Source: Candidatus Kuenenia stuttgartensis
Lineage (GTDB): Bacteria > Pseudomonadota > Alphaproteobacteria > SMXS01
Direction of reading: 5' to 3'
Length of the DNA: 64,000 nucleotides
Assembly: GCA_943329845.2 (NCBI GenBank)
Contig: CALQFM020000005.1
Location: forward strand, 1 to 64,000
In this document: piece by piece, positions 1 to 11,273 of the stretch
Position numbering within the stretch: the stretch's first letter is position 1
Layout: each line of letters begins with the position of its first letter
The notes under the pieces: generated by a model
Database searches by the model: none
What the model was told of the DNA's origin: nothing
The model's input: only the letters and a program-made list of their open reading frames with translations
Position numbers and translations under genes: made by a program

Positions 1-83
1 ACGCCGCCCTTCTGGTTGGCGACGGCGATGATCCGTCCGCCGTGCCGCTTCTTGCGCTTGCCTTCAACGCCCAGGGACAGCAC
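1..83 (-). CDS. parA: ParA chromosome-partitioning ATPase, N-terminal fragment
   Basis: Only the first 27 or so codons are in the window. They read ...GRIIAVANQKGGV, the start of the deviant Walker A box (KGGVGKT) of ParA/Soj ATPases. ParA drives segregation of ParB-parS complexes. The gene follows rsmG on the same strand, the usual rsmG-parA-parB order. No ATG precedes the conserved region in frame, so the start is probably the GTG at 83 (TTG at 89 is the alternative), overlapping the end of rsmG. The rest of the gene lies outside the window. Confidence 0.85.
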   Translation of the reverse strand, partial: MLSLGVEGKRKKRHGGRIIAVANQKGG

Positions 84-699
84 GGGCAACTTCCTGGATC
101 TGGATGATTTTCGCCTCGGGATCGGTGGCGCTGGGATGGCTATGGGCGAGGAAGTTCCACTGACCGCGTGCCTCTTCAAGCTCGGTCTCGGCGTCCCGCC
201 CCTTGAGGAAGAACGCGCTGCCGCCTTCGGCCAGAAGCGGCGCGGCATAGCCGAGCAACTTGCCGAGAGGCGCCAATGCGCGTGCCGTGACGATGTCCGC
301 GATGACGCCCTCCACTGCTTCGAGACGCGACGGATGCAGCTTAACAGAAACCCCGGTGACACGGGCGGCTTCTTGCAGAAAAACGAGCTTCTTCCGGTCG
401 CTGTCGATCAGCGTCCACGTGCCCACGCCCATGATCGCCAGCACCATGCCGGGAAAGCCCGCGCCGGTGCCGATGTCGGCGCAGCGCGGCGCGGGATGGG
501 ACGCCAGGATCAGCGGCGCCAGTTGTGCCGAATCGAGGAAATGCCGCCGCCACAGGTCCGGCAGCGTGGCTGTCGATACCAGGTTGATGGAGCGCTGCCA
601 CTTTTCCAGCAGCGCGGCATAGGCCTCCAGTTTAAGTAATGTTTCACGTGAAACATCGGTGGCGCGCCGGAACGCGGCGGAATCGAAGCCTCCGCTCAC
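64..699 (-). CDS. rsmG: 16S rRNA (guanine527-N7)-methyltransferase RsmG
   Basis: This 211-residue SAM-dependent methyltransferase modifies G527 of 16S rRNA in the small subunit. The SAM-binding motif [17 protein letters not shown] lies near residue 72, and length is normal for GidB/RsmG. The start is a GTG that overlaps the mnmG stop as GTGA, so translation is likely coupled to mnmG. Codons near residue 17 (DVSRET) are encoded by a perfect parS centromere site, so the segment serves both as protein code and as a ParB-binding site. Confidence 0.95.
   Translation of the reverse strand: MSGGFDSAAFRRATDVSRETLLKLEAYAALLEKWQRSINLVSTATLPDLWRRHFLDSAQLAPLILASHPAPRCADIGTGAGFPGMVLAIMGVGTWTLIDSDRKKLVFLQEAARVTGVSVKLHPSRLEAVEGVIADIVTARALAPLGKLLGYAAPLLAEGGSAFFLKGRDAETELEEARGQWNFLAHSHPSATDPEAKIIQIQEVARAVPGR
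640..655. promoter_or_regulatory. parS: parS centromere site 1 (inside rsmG)
   Basis: TGTTTCACGTGAAACA is a perfect 16-bp palindrome identical to the consensus ParB-binding parS site. It lies within the rsmG coding region close to parA, where parS clusters are normally found next to bacterial origins. It is about 12 kb from the predicted oriC. Confidence 0.95.
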
Positions 700-2582
700 G
701 CCCGCCGCTTCTGCCGTTCGCCGGACCGGCGCACATACCCGAGCAAGGCGGTCAGCGCCGCTGGAGTCACACCGGAGATTCGCGCCGCGGCACCCAAGGT
801 GGCAGGGCGGACCCGGATCAGCTTGCCGCGTACCTCGTTGGACAGCCCACCGATCGACGCATAGTCCAGGTCCGCCGGGAGGACCAGCGACTCGTCCTTG
901 CGGAACGCCACCACGTCTGCGTCCTGCCGATCCATGTAGCCGGCGTACCGCGCATCGATCTCGAGCTGCTCACGGACGGCCGGGGGAAATGCCAGCAGCT
1001 CCGGCCAGATCCGCCCGAGACTGTCGAGCGTCACGTCGGGATAGGCAAGCAGTTCATGCACCGGCCGCCGCTTGCCGTCATGGTTGATGACGATGCCATG
1101 CGTCGCAGCTTCATTCGGCGTCAATGCCAGCGTGCTGGAGAGCGCCCGGGCCCCGGCAAGCTGCGCCGTTTTCGCCTCGAACGCAGCAGACCGCACTGAT
1201 CCGACACAGCCCAGGTCGATGCCGCGCGGGGTCAAACGCTGGTCGGCGTTGTCGGCGCGCAGGCGAAGGCGGTATTCGGCGCGCGAGGTGAACATGCGGT
1301 ACGGCTCTTGCGTGCCACGCGTCACCAGGTCGTCGATCATCACGCCAATATAGGCTTCGGCGCGGTCGAGCACGACCGGTTCCGCGCCGCCCGCCGACAG
1401 CGCGGCATTCAGCCCGGCCATCAACCCTTGCGCCGCGGCCTCCTCGTAGCCGGTGGTGCCGTTGATCTGGCCTGCGAAGTAAAGTCGTGAAACTTTTCGT
1501 GTTTCCAGCGTCGGGCGCAGTTCCCGGGGGTCGACGAAATCATACTCGATGGCGTATCCCGGCTGCAGCATCACCGCGTGCTCCAGGCCCGGGATGGTCT
1601 TCAGCATCTCGGCCTGGACCTCGCAGGGCAGGGACGTGGAGATGCCGTTGGGATAGACCGTGTCATCGTCGAGGCCTTCCGGCTCCAGGAAGATCTGGTG
1701 CCGGTCGCGCTCGCCGAACCGCACAACCTTGTCCTCGATGGACGGGCAATAGCGCGGCCCGCTCGACTCGATCTGGCCGGAATACATCGGCGCCCGGTGC
1801 AGATTGGCACGGATGATCGCGTGGGTCGCCGCGTTGGTGTGGGTGATGTGGCAGTTGATCTGCGGCGTGGTGATGGTTTCGGTGAGAAACGAGAACGGCA
1901 CCGGCGGATCGTCACCCGGTTGTGCTTCCAGGCTGGGCCAGTCAATGGTCCGGCCATCGAGCCGCGCCGGCGTGCCGGTCTTCAACCGGCCAACCGCGAA
2001 GCCCTGCCGCCGCAGCGTCTTCGACAAGCCCAGCGACGGTGCCTCGCCGATCCGGCCGCCCGCGGTCTGCTGTTCACCCATGTGGATGACGCCGCTGAGA
2101 AACGTCCCGGTGGTCAGGATCACCCGCCCGGCGCGGATTTCCGTCCCGTCACCGGTGACGATCCCCGCCACGCGCGTCGTCCGGTCGCCGCCCTCGTCGA
2201 CCTCGTCGAGAATCAGGTCTTCGACCGCACCCGCCATCACGGTCAGGTTGGGATAGCCGAGCAGCAGCGCCTGCATGGCATTTCGGTACAGCTTTCGGTC
2301 GGCCTGGGCGCGTGGTCCGCGCACCGCGGGACCCTTGCCACGGTTCAGCAGCCGGAACTGGATGCCGGCGGCATCCGCGACCTGGCCCATGACGCCGTCG
2401 AGCGCGTCGATCTCACGCACCAGGTGGCCCTTGCCCAGCCCGCCGATGGCCGGATTGCACGACATCTGGCCGATGGTCTCGATCTTGTGGGTGAGCAGCA
2501 AGGTGCGCGCGCCGATACGGGCCGAGGCGGCCGCCGCCTCGCACCCCGCATGACCACCGCCGATGACGATAACGTCGTACAT
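696..2582 (-). CDS. mnmG: tRNA uridine-5-carboxymethylaminomethyl modification enzyme MnmG
   Basis: This 628-residue protein is the FAD-dependent subunit (GidA) that works with MnmE to place the cmnm5 group on the wobble uridine U34 of certain tRNAs. The N-terminal dinucleotide-binding motif [12 protein letters not shown] and the family signature [13 protein letters not shown] are present. Length is typical. It sits between mnmE and rsmG on the minus strand and overlaps rsmG by four bases. The second parS site lies just upstream of its ATG. Confidence 0.97.
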   Translation of the reverse strand: MYDVIVIGGGHAGCEAAAASARIGARTLLLTHKIETIGQMSCNPAIGGLGKGHLVREIDALDGVMGQVADAAGIQFRLLNRGKGPAVRGPRAQADRKLYRNAMQALLLGYPNLTVMAGAVEDLILDEVDEGGDRTTRVAGIVTGDGTEIRAGRVILTTGTFLSGVIHMGEQQTAGGRIGEAPSLGLSKTLRRQGFAVGRLKTGTPARLDGRTIDWPSLEAQPGDDPPVPFSFLTETITTPQINCHITHTNAATHAIIRANLHRAPMYSGQIESSGPRYCPSIEDKVVRFGERDRHQIFLEPEGLDDDTVYPNGISTSLPCEVQAEMLKTIPGLEHAVMLQPGYAIEYDFVDPRELRPTLETRKVSRLYFAGQINGTTGYEEAAAQGLMAGLNAALSAGGAEPVVLDRAEAYIGVMIDDLVTRGTQEPYRMFTSRAEYRLRLRADNADQRLTPRGIDLGCVGSVRSAAFEAKTAQLAGARALSSTLALTPNEAATHGIVINHDGKRRPVHELLAYPDVTLDSLGRIWPELLAFPPAVREQLEIDARYAGYMDRQDADVVAFRKDESLVLPADLDYASIGGLSNEVRGKLIRVRPATLGAAARISGVTPAALTALLGYVRRSGERQKRRA

Positions 2583-2641
2583 GCCCGCTCCGGTTTGCGC
2601 GCAATCTATGCGCGAGGCGGCGTCAGAGCAAGCGACAGGGA

Positions 2642-2657
2642 TGTTTCACGTGAAACA
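2642..2657. promoter_or_regulatory. parS: parS centromere site 2 (mnmE-mnmG intergenic)
   Basis: This is a second perfect TGTTTCACGTGAAACA palindrome, identical to the one at 640. It occupies the short space between the mnmE stop and the mnmG start. The two sites are about 2 kb apart, a spacing that suits ParB spreading and clustering. Confidence 0.95.
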
Positions 2658-2694
2658 TCACTTTAACCCGCCCAACCGCCGTCTTTGCGAGAGC

Positions 2695-3990
2695 TTACTT
2701 CCCGATGCAGAACTCGCCGAACACGACGTCGAGAATATCCTCCACATCCACGCGTCCCGTGATGCGGCCCAGCGCCCGGGAAGCGAGACGGACGTCCTCA
2801 GCGACGAGTTCGGGTTCGCGCCCGATGCCTGCGCGAGCACGGTCGAGGTGGGAGGCGGCGTCCTCAAGCGCCCGGCGATGCCGCGAGCGGGTCAGGCTCG
2901 GCGTCTCGCGCAGGCCCATCATGGTGACGACCCGCGTCTCGAGCGCCGCGAGCAACCCGTCAATGCCCTCGCCGCTACGAACCGAGATCAGGAACGCTCC
3001 CGGCATCGGCGAGGAGCGGGCGATATCCACCTTGTTGATGACGATCAGGTCATCCGGCTGAACTGTGCCGATGCCTTCGCCGGCCTCGTGGATCTGCAGC
3101 CGCAGATCCGCGTTCTCGGCGCGCTCACGGGCGCGGCGCACGCCCTCCTGTTCGATGACGTCGTCCGAGTCCCGCAGACCGGCCGTGTCGACCAGCGTCA
3201 CAGGATAGCCGCCCAGGTCGAGGCGGACCTCTATGGTGTCGCGGGTGGTGCCGGCGATCTCCGAGACGATGGCCACGTCTCGGCGCGCCAACGCGTTGAG
3301 AAGGCTGGATTTTCCCACGTTCGGCGGGCCGGTGATGACGACCTGGAAACCGTCCCGCAGCGCCTCGCCGCGCCGGTCGTCGGCCAGATGCGTACGGATC
3401 TCCGTGACCAACCGATCGAGCGCCGGGAGCACCTGCGCCGCCAGCCCGCCGGGCAAATCCTCGTCAGGAAAATCCAGGTCCGCCTCCAGGAAGGCGAGCG
3501 CCCGGATCAGGTCGCCGCGCCAGCCCTCGTAGACGGCGCCCAGCGCGCCGTCCATCTGCCGAAGCGCCTGGATGCGCTGCGCCTCGGTCTCGGCGCTGAC
3601 CAGGTCGGCGATGCCCTCGGCCTCGGTCAGGTCCAGCTTGCCGCGCTCGAACGCCCGGCGGGTGAACTCGCCCGGCTCGGCCGGCAGCAACCCGAGCCCG
3701 TCCAGCGCCGCGACCATGGCGGCGATCACCGCGGGACCGCCGTGCAGGTGAAGCTCGGCCACATCCTCACCAGTGAAACTGGCCGGCGCCGGAAACCAGA
3801 TGGCCAGGCCGCGATCAATCACCACGCCGGTCTCCGGATCGGCGAACGACCGCAGCGCGGCCTGCCGCGCTTGCGGCACGTCCTTGCCGGTGAGGGTGGC
3901 GAGCGCCGTGCCCGCGTCCTCGCCCGACAGGCGCATCACCGCGACGCCGGCACGGCCCTTCGCCGACGCCAGCGCATAGATGGTGGTCAT
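2695..3990 (-). CDS. mnmE: tRNA modification GTPase MnmE
   Basis: This 431-residue GTPase partners MnmG in wobble-uridine modification. It has the N-terminal formyl-THF-binding domain (starting TIYALASAKGRAGVAVMRLSG), a central G domain with P-loop GPPNVGKSSLLN and DTAGL switch II, and the family-defining C-terminus FGEFCIGK with the conserved cysteine. The ATG overlaps the stop of the upstream 2Fe-2S gene as ATGA, so the two are probably co-translated. Confidence 0.97.
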   Translation of the reverse strand: MTTIYALASAKGRAGVAVMRLSGEDAGTALATLTGKDVPQARQAALRSFADPETGVVIDRGLAIWFPAPASFTGEDVAELHLHGGPAVIAAMVAALDGLGLLPAEPGEFTRRAFERGKLDLTEAEGIADLVSAETEAQRIQALRQMDGALGAVYEGWRGDLIRALAFLEADLDFPDEDLPGGLAAQVLPALDRLVTEIRTHLADDRRGEALRDGFQVVITGPPNVGKSSLLNALARRDVAIVSEIAGTTRDTIEVRLDLGGYPVTLVDTAGLRDSDDVIEQEGVRRARERAENADLRLQIHEAGEGIGTVQPDDLIVINKVDIARSSPMPGAFLISVRSGEGIDGLLAALETRVVTMMGLRETPSLTRSRHRRALEDAASHLDRARAGIGREPELVAEDVRLASRALGRITGRVDVEDILDVVFGEFCIGK

Positions 3991-4346
3991 TTTCCGGCGG
4001 GTTCGGCGAGCACGGTCTGGCTCGGCTGCAGCATCAGCCGCTCGACCCGTTCGCCCCCGATCAGGTGGCGTTCCAGGATCTCGTCCACGTCGGCCTCGGT
4101 GTCATAGTGGTACCAGACGCCTTCGGGGTAGATCACCATGGTCGGCCCCAACTCGCAGCGGTCGAGGCAGCCGCTCACGTTGATCCGCACGCCCTTGATC
4201 TTCAGCTCCTTGGCGCGCTTTTTCATATAGTCGCGCAGCGGTTCGGAACCCTTGGCCTTGCACGAGCTGCGCGGATGACCCTCGGCCCGTTCATTGGTGC
4301 AGCAGAAGACATGCCCGGTGAAGTAAAGCGGCGGATCTTTCGGCAT
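3987..4346 (-). CDS. thioredoxin-like (2Fe-2S) ferredoxin domain protein
   Basis: This 119-residue protein has the thioredoxin-fold 2Fe-2S layout. An early cysteine pair (FCCTN), a later C in SSCKAKG and the pair SGCLDRCELGP could ligate a cluster as in the NuoE-like/clostridial-type (2Fe-2S) ferredoxin family. The partner is unknown. It lies between a DUF6489-like gene and mnmE and overlaps the mnmE start by four bases. A link to tRNA modification is suggested only by position. Confidence 0.85.
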   Translation of the reverse strand: MPKDPPLYFTGHVFCCTNERAEGHPRSSCKAKGSEPLRDYMKKRAKELKIKGVRINVSGCLDRCELGPTMVIYPEGVWYHYDTEADVDEILERHLIGGERVERLMLQPSQTVLAEPAGK

Positions 4347-4349
4347 AAC

Positions 4350-4616
4350 CTATTTGGATTCCTTGTCTTTTTCCGTCTTTTTCCCGCCGCCGCCGGTGGC
4401 CATGCGCCAGAACAGGCCCTGCATCTCTTCCAAACCTGGAATGCCGGTGGGGAAGAACGCCTTCATCATCGCCTCGGGTCCCAGCGTGTCGATGGTCTTC
4501 TGCACCTGGTGCTGCATCTTGTCCATCATGGCGTCCTGAAACGGCTTGACGTCCGGCAGGCCAAGGAAGGTTCTGGCTTCCTCGGGGGTGCAGTCTATGT
4601 CTATCGTCACCTTCAT
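4350..4616 (-). CDS. DUF6489-like small protein
   Basis: This is an 88-residue cytoplasmic protein with no signal peptide. It begins MKVTIDIDCTPEEARTFLGLPDVKPFQ and ends in a lysine/glutamate-rich tail (GGGGKKTEKDKESK). I recall this start as that of the DUF6489 family of Alphaproteobacteria, which has no known function. It ends three bases before the ferredoxin-like gene, so the three minus-strand genes here (this one, the ferredoxin, mnmE) look like one operon. Confidence 0.7.
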   Translation of the reverse strand: MKVTIDIDCTPEEARTFLGLPDVKPFQDAMMDKMQHQVQKTIDTLGPEAMMKAFFPTGIPGLEEMQGLFWRMATGGGGKKTEKDKESK

Positions 4617-4690
4617 CGGCGTAACCTCTCGCGGCAGTCAAGAGCGGGTGGTCCAGACCGAACCGTACACCAATCGGTCCCGGAAACCCA

Positions 4691-6729
<2,039 letters not shown>

Positions 6730-6733
<4 letters not shown>

Positions 6734-7179
6734 CCCAGCTCTCCATGCATAGCCCGGTCGGCGATCTCACCATCAGCGAGGACGACGGCGCCATCGTGTC
6801 TCTCGACTGGGGCTGGGGAGCGCTGCAGACAGAAACGCCGCTGCTGCTGGAGGCCAAGCGCCAGCTCGAGCGTTTTTTCGACGGCGACCTGAAGCAGTTC
6901 GACCTGCCGCTGCGGCCCTACGGGACCAAGTTCAGGAAGCAGGTCTGGGACGGCATGCTCCGGATTCCGTATGGCCGCACAGAGACTTACGGGAAGATTG
7001 CCGAGTCGGTGGGCGCGCCGGCGCGGACCGTTGGCGGGGCGTGCGGCGCCAATCCCATCCCGATCCTGATTCCCTGCCACCGTGTCCTCGCCGCAAATGG
7101 CGGCATGGGCGGCTATTCCGGCGACGGCGGCGTGGAAACCAAGGTGTTACTGCTGCGGCTGGAAGGCGCGCTGCTGTAG
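6730..7179 (+). CDS. ogt: methylated-DNA-[protein]-cysteine S-methyltransferase
   Basis: This 149-residue suicide DNA-repair protein removes the methyl group from O6-methylguanine. The active-site motif [19 protein letters not shown], with acceptor cysteine in PCHR, lies near residue 118, and the helix-turn-helix region ([20 protein letters not shown]) precedes it. The ATG overlaps the stop of the upstream gene as ATGA. The length matches single-domain Ogt rather than the two-domain Ada. Confidence 0.93.
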
Positions 7180-7251
7180 CGCGCCAACGGCCTTGAGGCC
7201 CTTTCCTGGTCCGACTACAGTTCCTGCACCACCGGGCAGAGGAGAGCATCG

Positions 7252-7950
7252 ATGAGCGAGATCAATATCCAGCCGACGGACGGCAGCGGCACCTTCATGG
7301 GCCACCTGGCCAAGCCGGCCAGCGGCAGGGGACCGGGTGTCGTCGTCATCCAGGAGATCTTCGGCGTCAATGCCTTCGTCCGCGAGACCGCCGACTGGCT
7401 GGCGGCGCAGGGCTACATCGCGCTCGCACCGGACCTGTTCTGGCGGCAGGAGCCCGGCATCCAGCTCACCGACAAGACCGAGGCCGACTGGGCCAAGGCC
7501 TTCGAGCTGTTCAACGGCTTCAACATCGACAAGGGCATCGAGGACATCGCCGCGACTATAGACGCGCTGCGCAATATGGACGGCTGCACCGGCAAGGTCG
7601 GCGCGGTCGGCTACTGCCTCGGCGGCCTGCTGGCCTACCTGACCGCGGCGCGCACCAGCATCGACGCCGCCGTCGGCTATTACGGCGTATCGATCAACGA
7701 CCGGCTGCCCGAGGCGGCCGGCATCAAGCGGCCGTTGCTGCTGCATGTGGCCTCCGAGGACGGCTTCGTGCCGAAGGAGGCCCAGGCCGCCATGCATGAG
7801 GGCCTCGATTCCAATCCCCGGGTGACGCTGCACGACTATCCGGGCCGCGACCACGCCTTCGCCCGCACCGGCGGCGAGCACTACGACCAGCAGGACGCCG
7901 ATCTTGCCAACAAGCGGACGCTGGATTTCTTCGCTGCCAATCTCCGCTAG
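7252..7950 (+). CDS. dienelactone hydrolase family protein
   Basis: This 232-residue alpha/beta hydrolase has a dienelactone-hydrolase layout. The nucleophile is the cysteine of GAVGYCLGG, the acid is in ASEDGFVP and the histidine is in GRDHAFART, giving the Cys-Asp-His triad of the family. There is no signal peptide, so it should be cytosolic. The physiological substrate is not evident because no aromatic-degradation genes lie nearby. A purine-rich ribosome site (agaggagagc) precedes the ATG. Confidence 0.93.
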   Translation: MSEINIQPTDGSGTFMGHLAKPASGRGPGVVVIQEIFGVNAFVRETADWLAAQGYIALAPDLFWRQEPGIQLTDKTEADWAKAFELFNGFNIDKGIEDIAATIDALRNMDGCTGKVGAVGYCLGGLLAYLTAARTSIDAAVGYYGVSINDRLPEAAGIKRPLLLHVASEDGFVPKEAQAAMHEGLDSNPRVTLHDYPGRDHAFARTGGEHYDQQDADLANKRTLDFFAANLR

Positions 7951-8151
7951 CCGGACGGTCGGGGCCAAGGCGTCATGCACGATGCGATCCATCAGGGTTC
8001 TATGCGCATAGAAAACCATCGGACCTGCCGCCCAAACGACATCGTTCAGTTGCATCGCGATGCGGAAGGCCGCAAACATACCGTTCAACCGTCATCCTGC
8101 CCTGACGAGCCGGCCTGACGCCCGCCCCTTCTGTCCAGGCCCCGCAGGCCA
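7951..8151. other. intergenic stretch before coaA
   Basis: About 200 bases lie between the dienelactone hydrolase and coaA. No promoter or hairpin stands out. On the minus strand from 8088 an open frame reads MNGMFAAFRIAMQLNDVVWA and runs into the hydrolase gene without a stop. It faintly resembles the start of small phasin-like proteins, but is too weak to call a gene. Confidence 0.4.
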
Positions 8152-9099
8152 ATGAACCGCAAGACCGTGCCTAGCGTGTCCCCCTACCGGAACTTCACCC
8201 GTGCCGAATGGTCGCGCCTGCGCGAGGACACACCGCTCACCCTGTCGCCCGAAGAGCTCGACCGGCTGAAAGGCCTTAACGAGCCGATCTCCATGGACGA
8301 GGTGATCGACATCTACCTGCCCATGTCGCGCCTGATCAACCTGCACTATGCCGCCTCGCAGCAGCTGTTCCGTGCCACCAACGAGTTCCTTGGCCTGGAA
8401 AAGCGCAAGGTGCCCTACATCATCGGCATGGCGGGCAGCGTCTCGGTGGGCAAGAGCACCACCGCCCGCATCCTGCGCACCCTGCTCAGCCGCTGGGCCG
8501 ACCATCCCAAGGTGGACCTGGTACCGACCGACGGCTTCCTGCTGCCCAACGAGGAGATGGAGCGCCGCGGTATCATGAACCGCAAGGGCTTTCCGGAAAG
8601 CTACGACCTGCACGCCATGCTGGCGTTCATGGCCAGCGTGAAGGCGGGTGAGCGCGATGTATCGGCGCCCACCTATTCGCACCTGGTCTACAACGTCCAG
8701 CCCGACAAGCGTCTGGTGGTCGACCGGCCGGACATCCTGATCGTCGAAGGCCTCAACGTGCTGCAGACCAGCCCGGCCGGCGCCGAACCCATGCCCTACG
8801 TATCGGATTTCTTCGATTTCTCGGTCTATATCGACGCCAGCGAGGAAGACCTGCTGCAATGGTACGTGGAGCGCTTCCTGCGGCTCCGGGAAACCGCGTT
8901 CCGCGACCCGCAGTCCTATTTCCACCGCTATGCGCTGCTGACCGAGAGCGAGGCGAAGGAAACCGCCACGTCGATCTGGGAGACCATCAACCTGGTCAAT
9001 CTGCGCCGTAACATCCAGCCGACCCGCCAGCGCGCCGACCTGATCCTGCGCAAGGGCAGCGACCACACCATGGAATCGGTGGCGCTGAGAGGCGCTTGA
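8152..9099 (+). CDS. coaA: type I pantothenate kinase CoaA
   Basis: This 315-residue kinase phosphorylates pantothenate, the first step of coenzyme A synthesis. It has the prokaryotic PanK signatures: P-loop [17 protein letters not shown] near residue 90, [23 protein letters not shown] and SHLVYNV. Length is typical. In many Alphaproteobacteria coaA follows hisE; here it is detached from the his genes. The only other CoA gene in the window is coaE, 6 kb away. Confidence 0.96.
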   Translation: MNRKTVPSVSPYRNFTRAEWSRLREDTPLTLSPEELDRLKGLNEPISMDEVIDIYLPMSRLINLHYAASQQLFRATNEFLGLEKRKVPYIIGMAGSVSVGKSTTARILRTLLSRWADHPKVDLVPTDGFLLPNEEMERRGIMNRKGFPESYDLHAMLAFMASVKAGERDVSAPTYSHLVYNVQPDKRLVVDRPDILIVEGLNVLQTSPAGAEPMPYVSDFFDFSVYIDASEEDLLQWYVERFLRLRETAFRDPQSYFHRYALLTESEAKETATSIWETINLVNLRRNIQPTRQRADLILRKGSDHTMESVALRGA

Positions 9100-9126
9100 G
9101 GCTCCGTCAGTTCCACTTCTTCAATT

Positions 9127-9211
9127 GTCATCCCGGACCTGTTCCGGGATCCGTAAATATGCAGGTAACTGCTCTGCGGATGCACAGACCCCGGAACAAG
9201 TCCGGGATGAT
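9127..9211. repeat. palindromic repeat pair A (convergent coaA/rho space)
   Basis: Two 21-bp arms beginning TCATCCCGGAC face each other at about 9129-9149 and 9190-9210 with one mismatch, separated by about 40 bases. The same architecture, GTCATCCCGG near both ends in inverted orientation, recurs at 31082 and 35002, and in a variant form at 24996. It lies between two convergent genes. Confidence 0.85.
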
Positions 9212-9231
9212 AACGAGAGCGGGGAAATGGG

Positions 9232-9260
9232 AATGAAAAAGGGGCGCTGATGCGCCCCTT
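9232..9260 (-). terminator. rho-independent terminator downstream of rho
   Basis: Read on the minus strand, GGGGCGCATCAGCGCCCC is a GC-rich hairpin followed directly by TTTTTCATTC. It lies 25 bases past the stop codon of the rho gene and should end the rho transcript. Confidence 0.85.
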
Positions 9261-9285
9261 CCCATGCACTCAAACAGCAAAACCC

Positions 9286-10554
9286 TCAGGTATTCATCGA
9301 CTCGAAGAAGTCGGCGTTGTTCTTGCTGTCCTTGACCTTGCTGAGCAGGAACTCGATGGCATCGACGGTACCCATCGGGTTGAGGATGCGGCGCAGCACC
9401 CACATCTTCGACAGGGTGCCCTTGTCGACCAGCAGCTCTTCCTTGCGGGTGCCGGACTTCAGGATGTCGATGGCCGGGAACACGCGCTTGTCGGAAACCT
9501 TGCGGTCCAGGATGATTTCCGAGTTACCGGTACCCTTGAACTCTTCGAAGATCACCTCGTCCATGCGGCTGCCGGTGTCGATCAGCGCGGTGGCGATGAT
9601 GGTCAGCGAGCCGCCTTCCTCGATGTTGCGGGCGGCGCCGAAGAAGCGCTTGGGGCGCTGCAGGGCGTTGGCATCCACGCCGCCGGTCAGCACCTTGCCG
9701 GACGACGGCACCACGGTGTTGTAGGCGCGCGCGAGGCGGGTGATCGAATCGAGCAGGATCACCACGTCGCGCTTGTGCTCGACGAGACGCTTGGCCTTCT
9801 CGATGACCATTTCCGTGACCGCCACGTGCCGCGTCGCCGGCTCGTCGAAGGTCGAGCTGATGACCTCGCCCTTCACCGAGCGGGCCATGTCGGTCACTTC
9901 CTCAGGCCGCTCGTCGATGAGCAGCACGATGAGGTAGACCTCGGGATGATTGGCGGTGATCGAGTGGGCGATGTTCTGCAGCAGCACGGTCTTGCCGGTG
10001 CGCGGCGGCGCCACGACCAGGGCGCGCTGGCCCTTGCCGAGCGGCGAGATGATGTCGATGATCCGCGAGCTCATGTCGTCGCTCTTCGAATCGCCCAGGG
10101 CGCCGCTGCGGTCGAGCACCAGGCGCTCGTCCGGATAGAGCGGCGTCAGGTTGTCGAAGTTGACCTTGTGACGGGCCTTCTCCGTATCCTCGAAATTGAT
10201 CGTGTTGACCTTGAGCAGCGCGAAATAGCGCTCGCTGTCCTTCGGGGCGCGGATCGGACCCTCGATGGTGTCGCCCGTGCGCATGCCGAAGCGGCGGATC
10301 TGCGTCGGGCTGACATAGATGTCGTCCGGACCCGGCAGGTAGTTGGCGTCCGGCGAGCGCAGGAAGCCGAATCCGTCCTGCAGCACCTCGAGCACACCGA
10401 CGCCGGTGATCTCTTCGCCCTGGAACGCCAGCTGCTTGAGGATCGCAAACATCATGTCCTGTTTGCGCATGTTCGACGCGTTCTCGATCTCGAGCTCTTC
10501 GGCGAACGCCAGCAAGTCAGGCGGCGACTTGCCCTTAAGTTCTTGTAGATTCAT
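9286..10554 (-). CDS. rho: transcription termination factor Rho
   Basis: This 422-residue hexameric RNA helicase ends transcription. It has the N-terminal Rho domain starting [20 protein letters not shown], the RNA-binding cold-shock-like domain ([20 protein letters not shown]), Walker [12 protein letters not shown] and the Q/R-loop region ([17 protein letters not shown]). An upstream in-frame ATG at 10626 would add 24 unconserved residues, so the ATG at 10554 is chosen. The 250-base leader between hemJ and rho is available for rho autoregulation. Confidence 0.97.
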   Translation of the reverse strand: MNLQELKGKSPPDLLAFAEELEIENASNMRKQDMMFAILKQLAFQGEEITGVGVLEVLQDGFGFLRSPDANYLPGPDDIYVSPTQIRRFGMRTGDTIEGPIRAPKDSERYFALLKVNTINFEDTEKARHKVNFDNLTPLYPDERLVLDRSGALGDSKSDDMSSRIIDIISPLGKGQRALVVAPPRTGKTVLLQNIAHSITANHPEVYLIVLLIDERPEEVTDMARSVKGEVISSTFDEPATRHVAVTEMVIEKAKRLVEHKRDVVILLDSITRLARAYNTVVPSSGKVLTGGVDANALQRPKRFFGAARNIEEGGSLTIIATALIDTGSRMDEVIFEEFKGTGNSEIILDRKVSDKRVFPAIDILKSGTRKEELLVDKGTLSKMWVLRRILNPMGTVDAIEFLLSKVKDSKNNADFFESMNT

Positions 10555-10801
10555 CGGAATATCCGATTGCCTTCTGGAAGGATGGAACTGTTGCGACCAA
10601 CCCGGGAATAAGTGGCGATTATCCACTCACTGTGTCCCACCGGTCGGTCGTACTGGTTCTTGTGGAGGTGCTTTTCCGAGAGACCCCGGAAAGGGGCGCG
10701 ACAGCGTGTGATTACTGCCATGGGATATGGCCACAATGGCCAATGGTTCAAGCCTTGTCCAGCAAAAATGGCGAGTCCGGAAAAGGGCTTGAAACCTGTC
10801 C

Positions 10802-11260
10802 CTAGGAACGGCTGCCCACGACCACGAGGACGACGATGCCAATCATCAGGACCGTGGGAATCTCGTTCATCACCCGGTAGTAGCGTGCCGTACGGGCCCT
10901 CTGGTCCTCCCTGAACCGCCGCACATGGCCGGTCATCACGCCATGAACCGCACCCATCAGCAGCACGAGGGTCAGTTTGGCATGCATCCAGCCGTGCTTC
11001 AGGAAGGCCCAGTCACTGGCCCACAGCAGCAGCACACCCAGGATCACGCTGGCGATCATGGCCGGGTTGATGATGGCCTTGAGCAGGCGCCGCTCCATGA
11101 CCTTGAATATCTCGGAGGCCTCCGAGCCTGGCATGGTGCCCGAATGATAGACGAACAGGCGCGGCAGATAGAGCATGCCCGCCATCCAGGCGATCACCGC
11201 GGTGATATGCGCCGCCAGGATCCAGGGTTGAATATCGGCCAGAAACAGGGTCATCGCCAT
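10802..11260 (-). CDS. hemJ: protoporphyrinogen IX oxidase HemJ (UPF0093)
   Basis: This 152-residue inner-membrane protein has four predicted hydrophobic helices. It begins with ILAAHITAVIAWMAGMLYLP, carrying the conserved histidine and the LYLPRLFVYH segment of HemJ. HemJ oxidises protoporphyrinogen IX to protoporphyrin IX in bacteria lacking HemG/HemY. It follows hemE by 13 bases on the same strand, so both are heme-synthesis genes in one transcript next to rho, the common alphaproteobacterial order. Confidence 0.93.
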   Translation of the reverse strand: MAMTLFLADIQPWILAAHITAVIAWMAGMLYLPRLFVYHSGTMPGSEASEIFKVMERRLLKAIINPAMIASVILGVLLLWASDWAFLKHGWMHAKLTLVLLMGAVHGVMTGHVRRFREDQRARTARYYRVMNEIPTVLMIGIVVLVVVGSRS

Positions 11261-11273
11261 CGTCTCCCGGAAA

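Noticed and set aside
10619-10627. DnaA-box-like TTATCCACT in the rho leader
   Set aside because: A single near-match without neighbouring boxes; it may bind DnaA but does not support an origin there.
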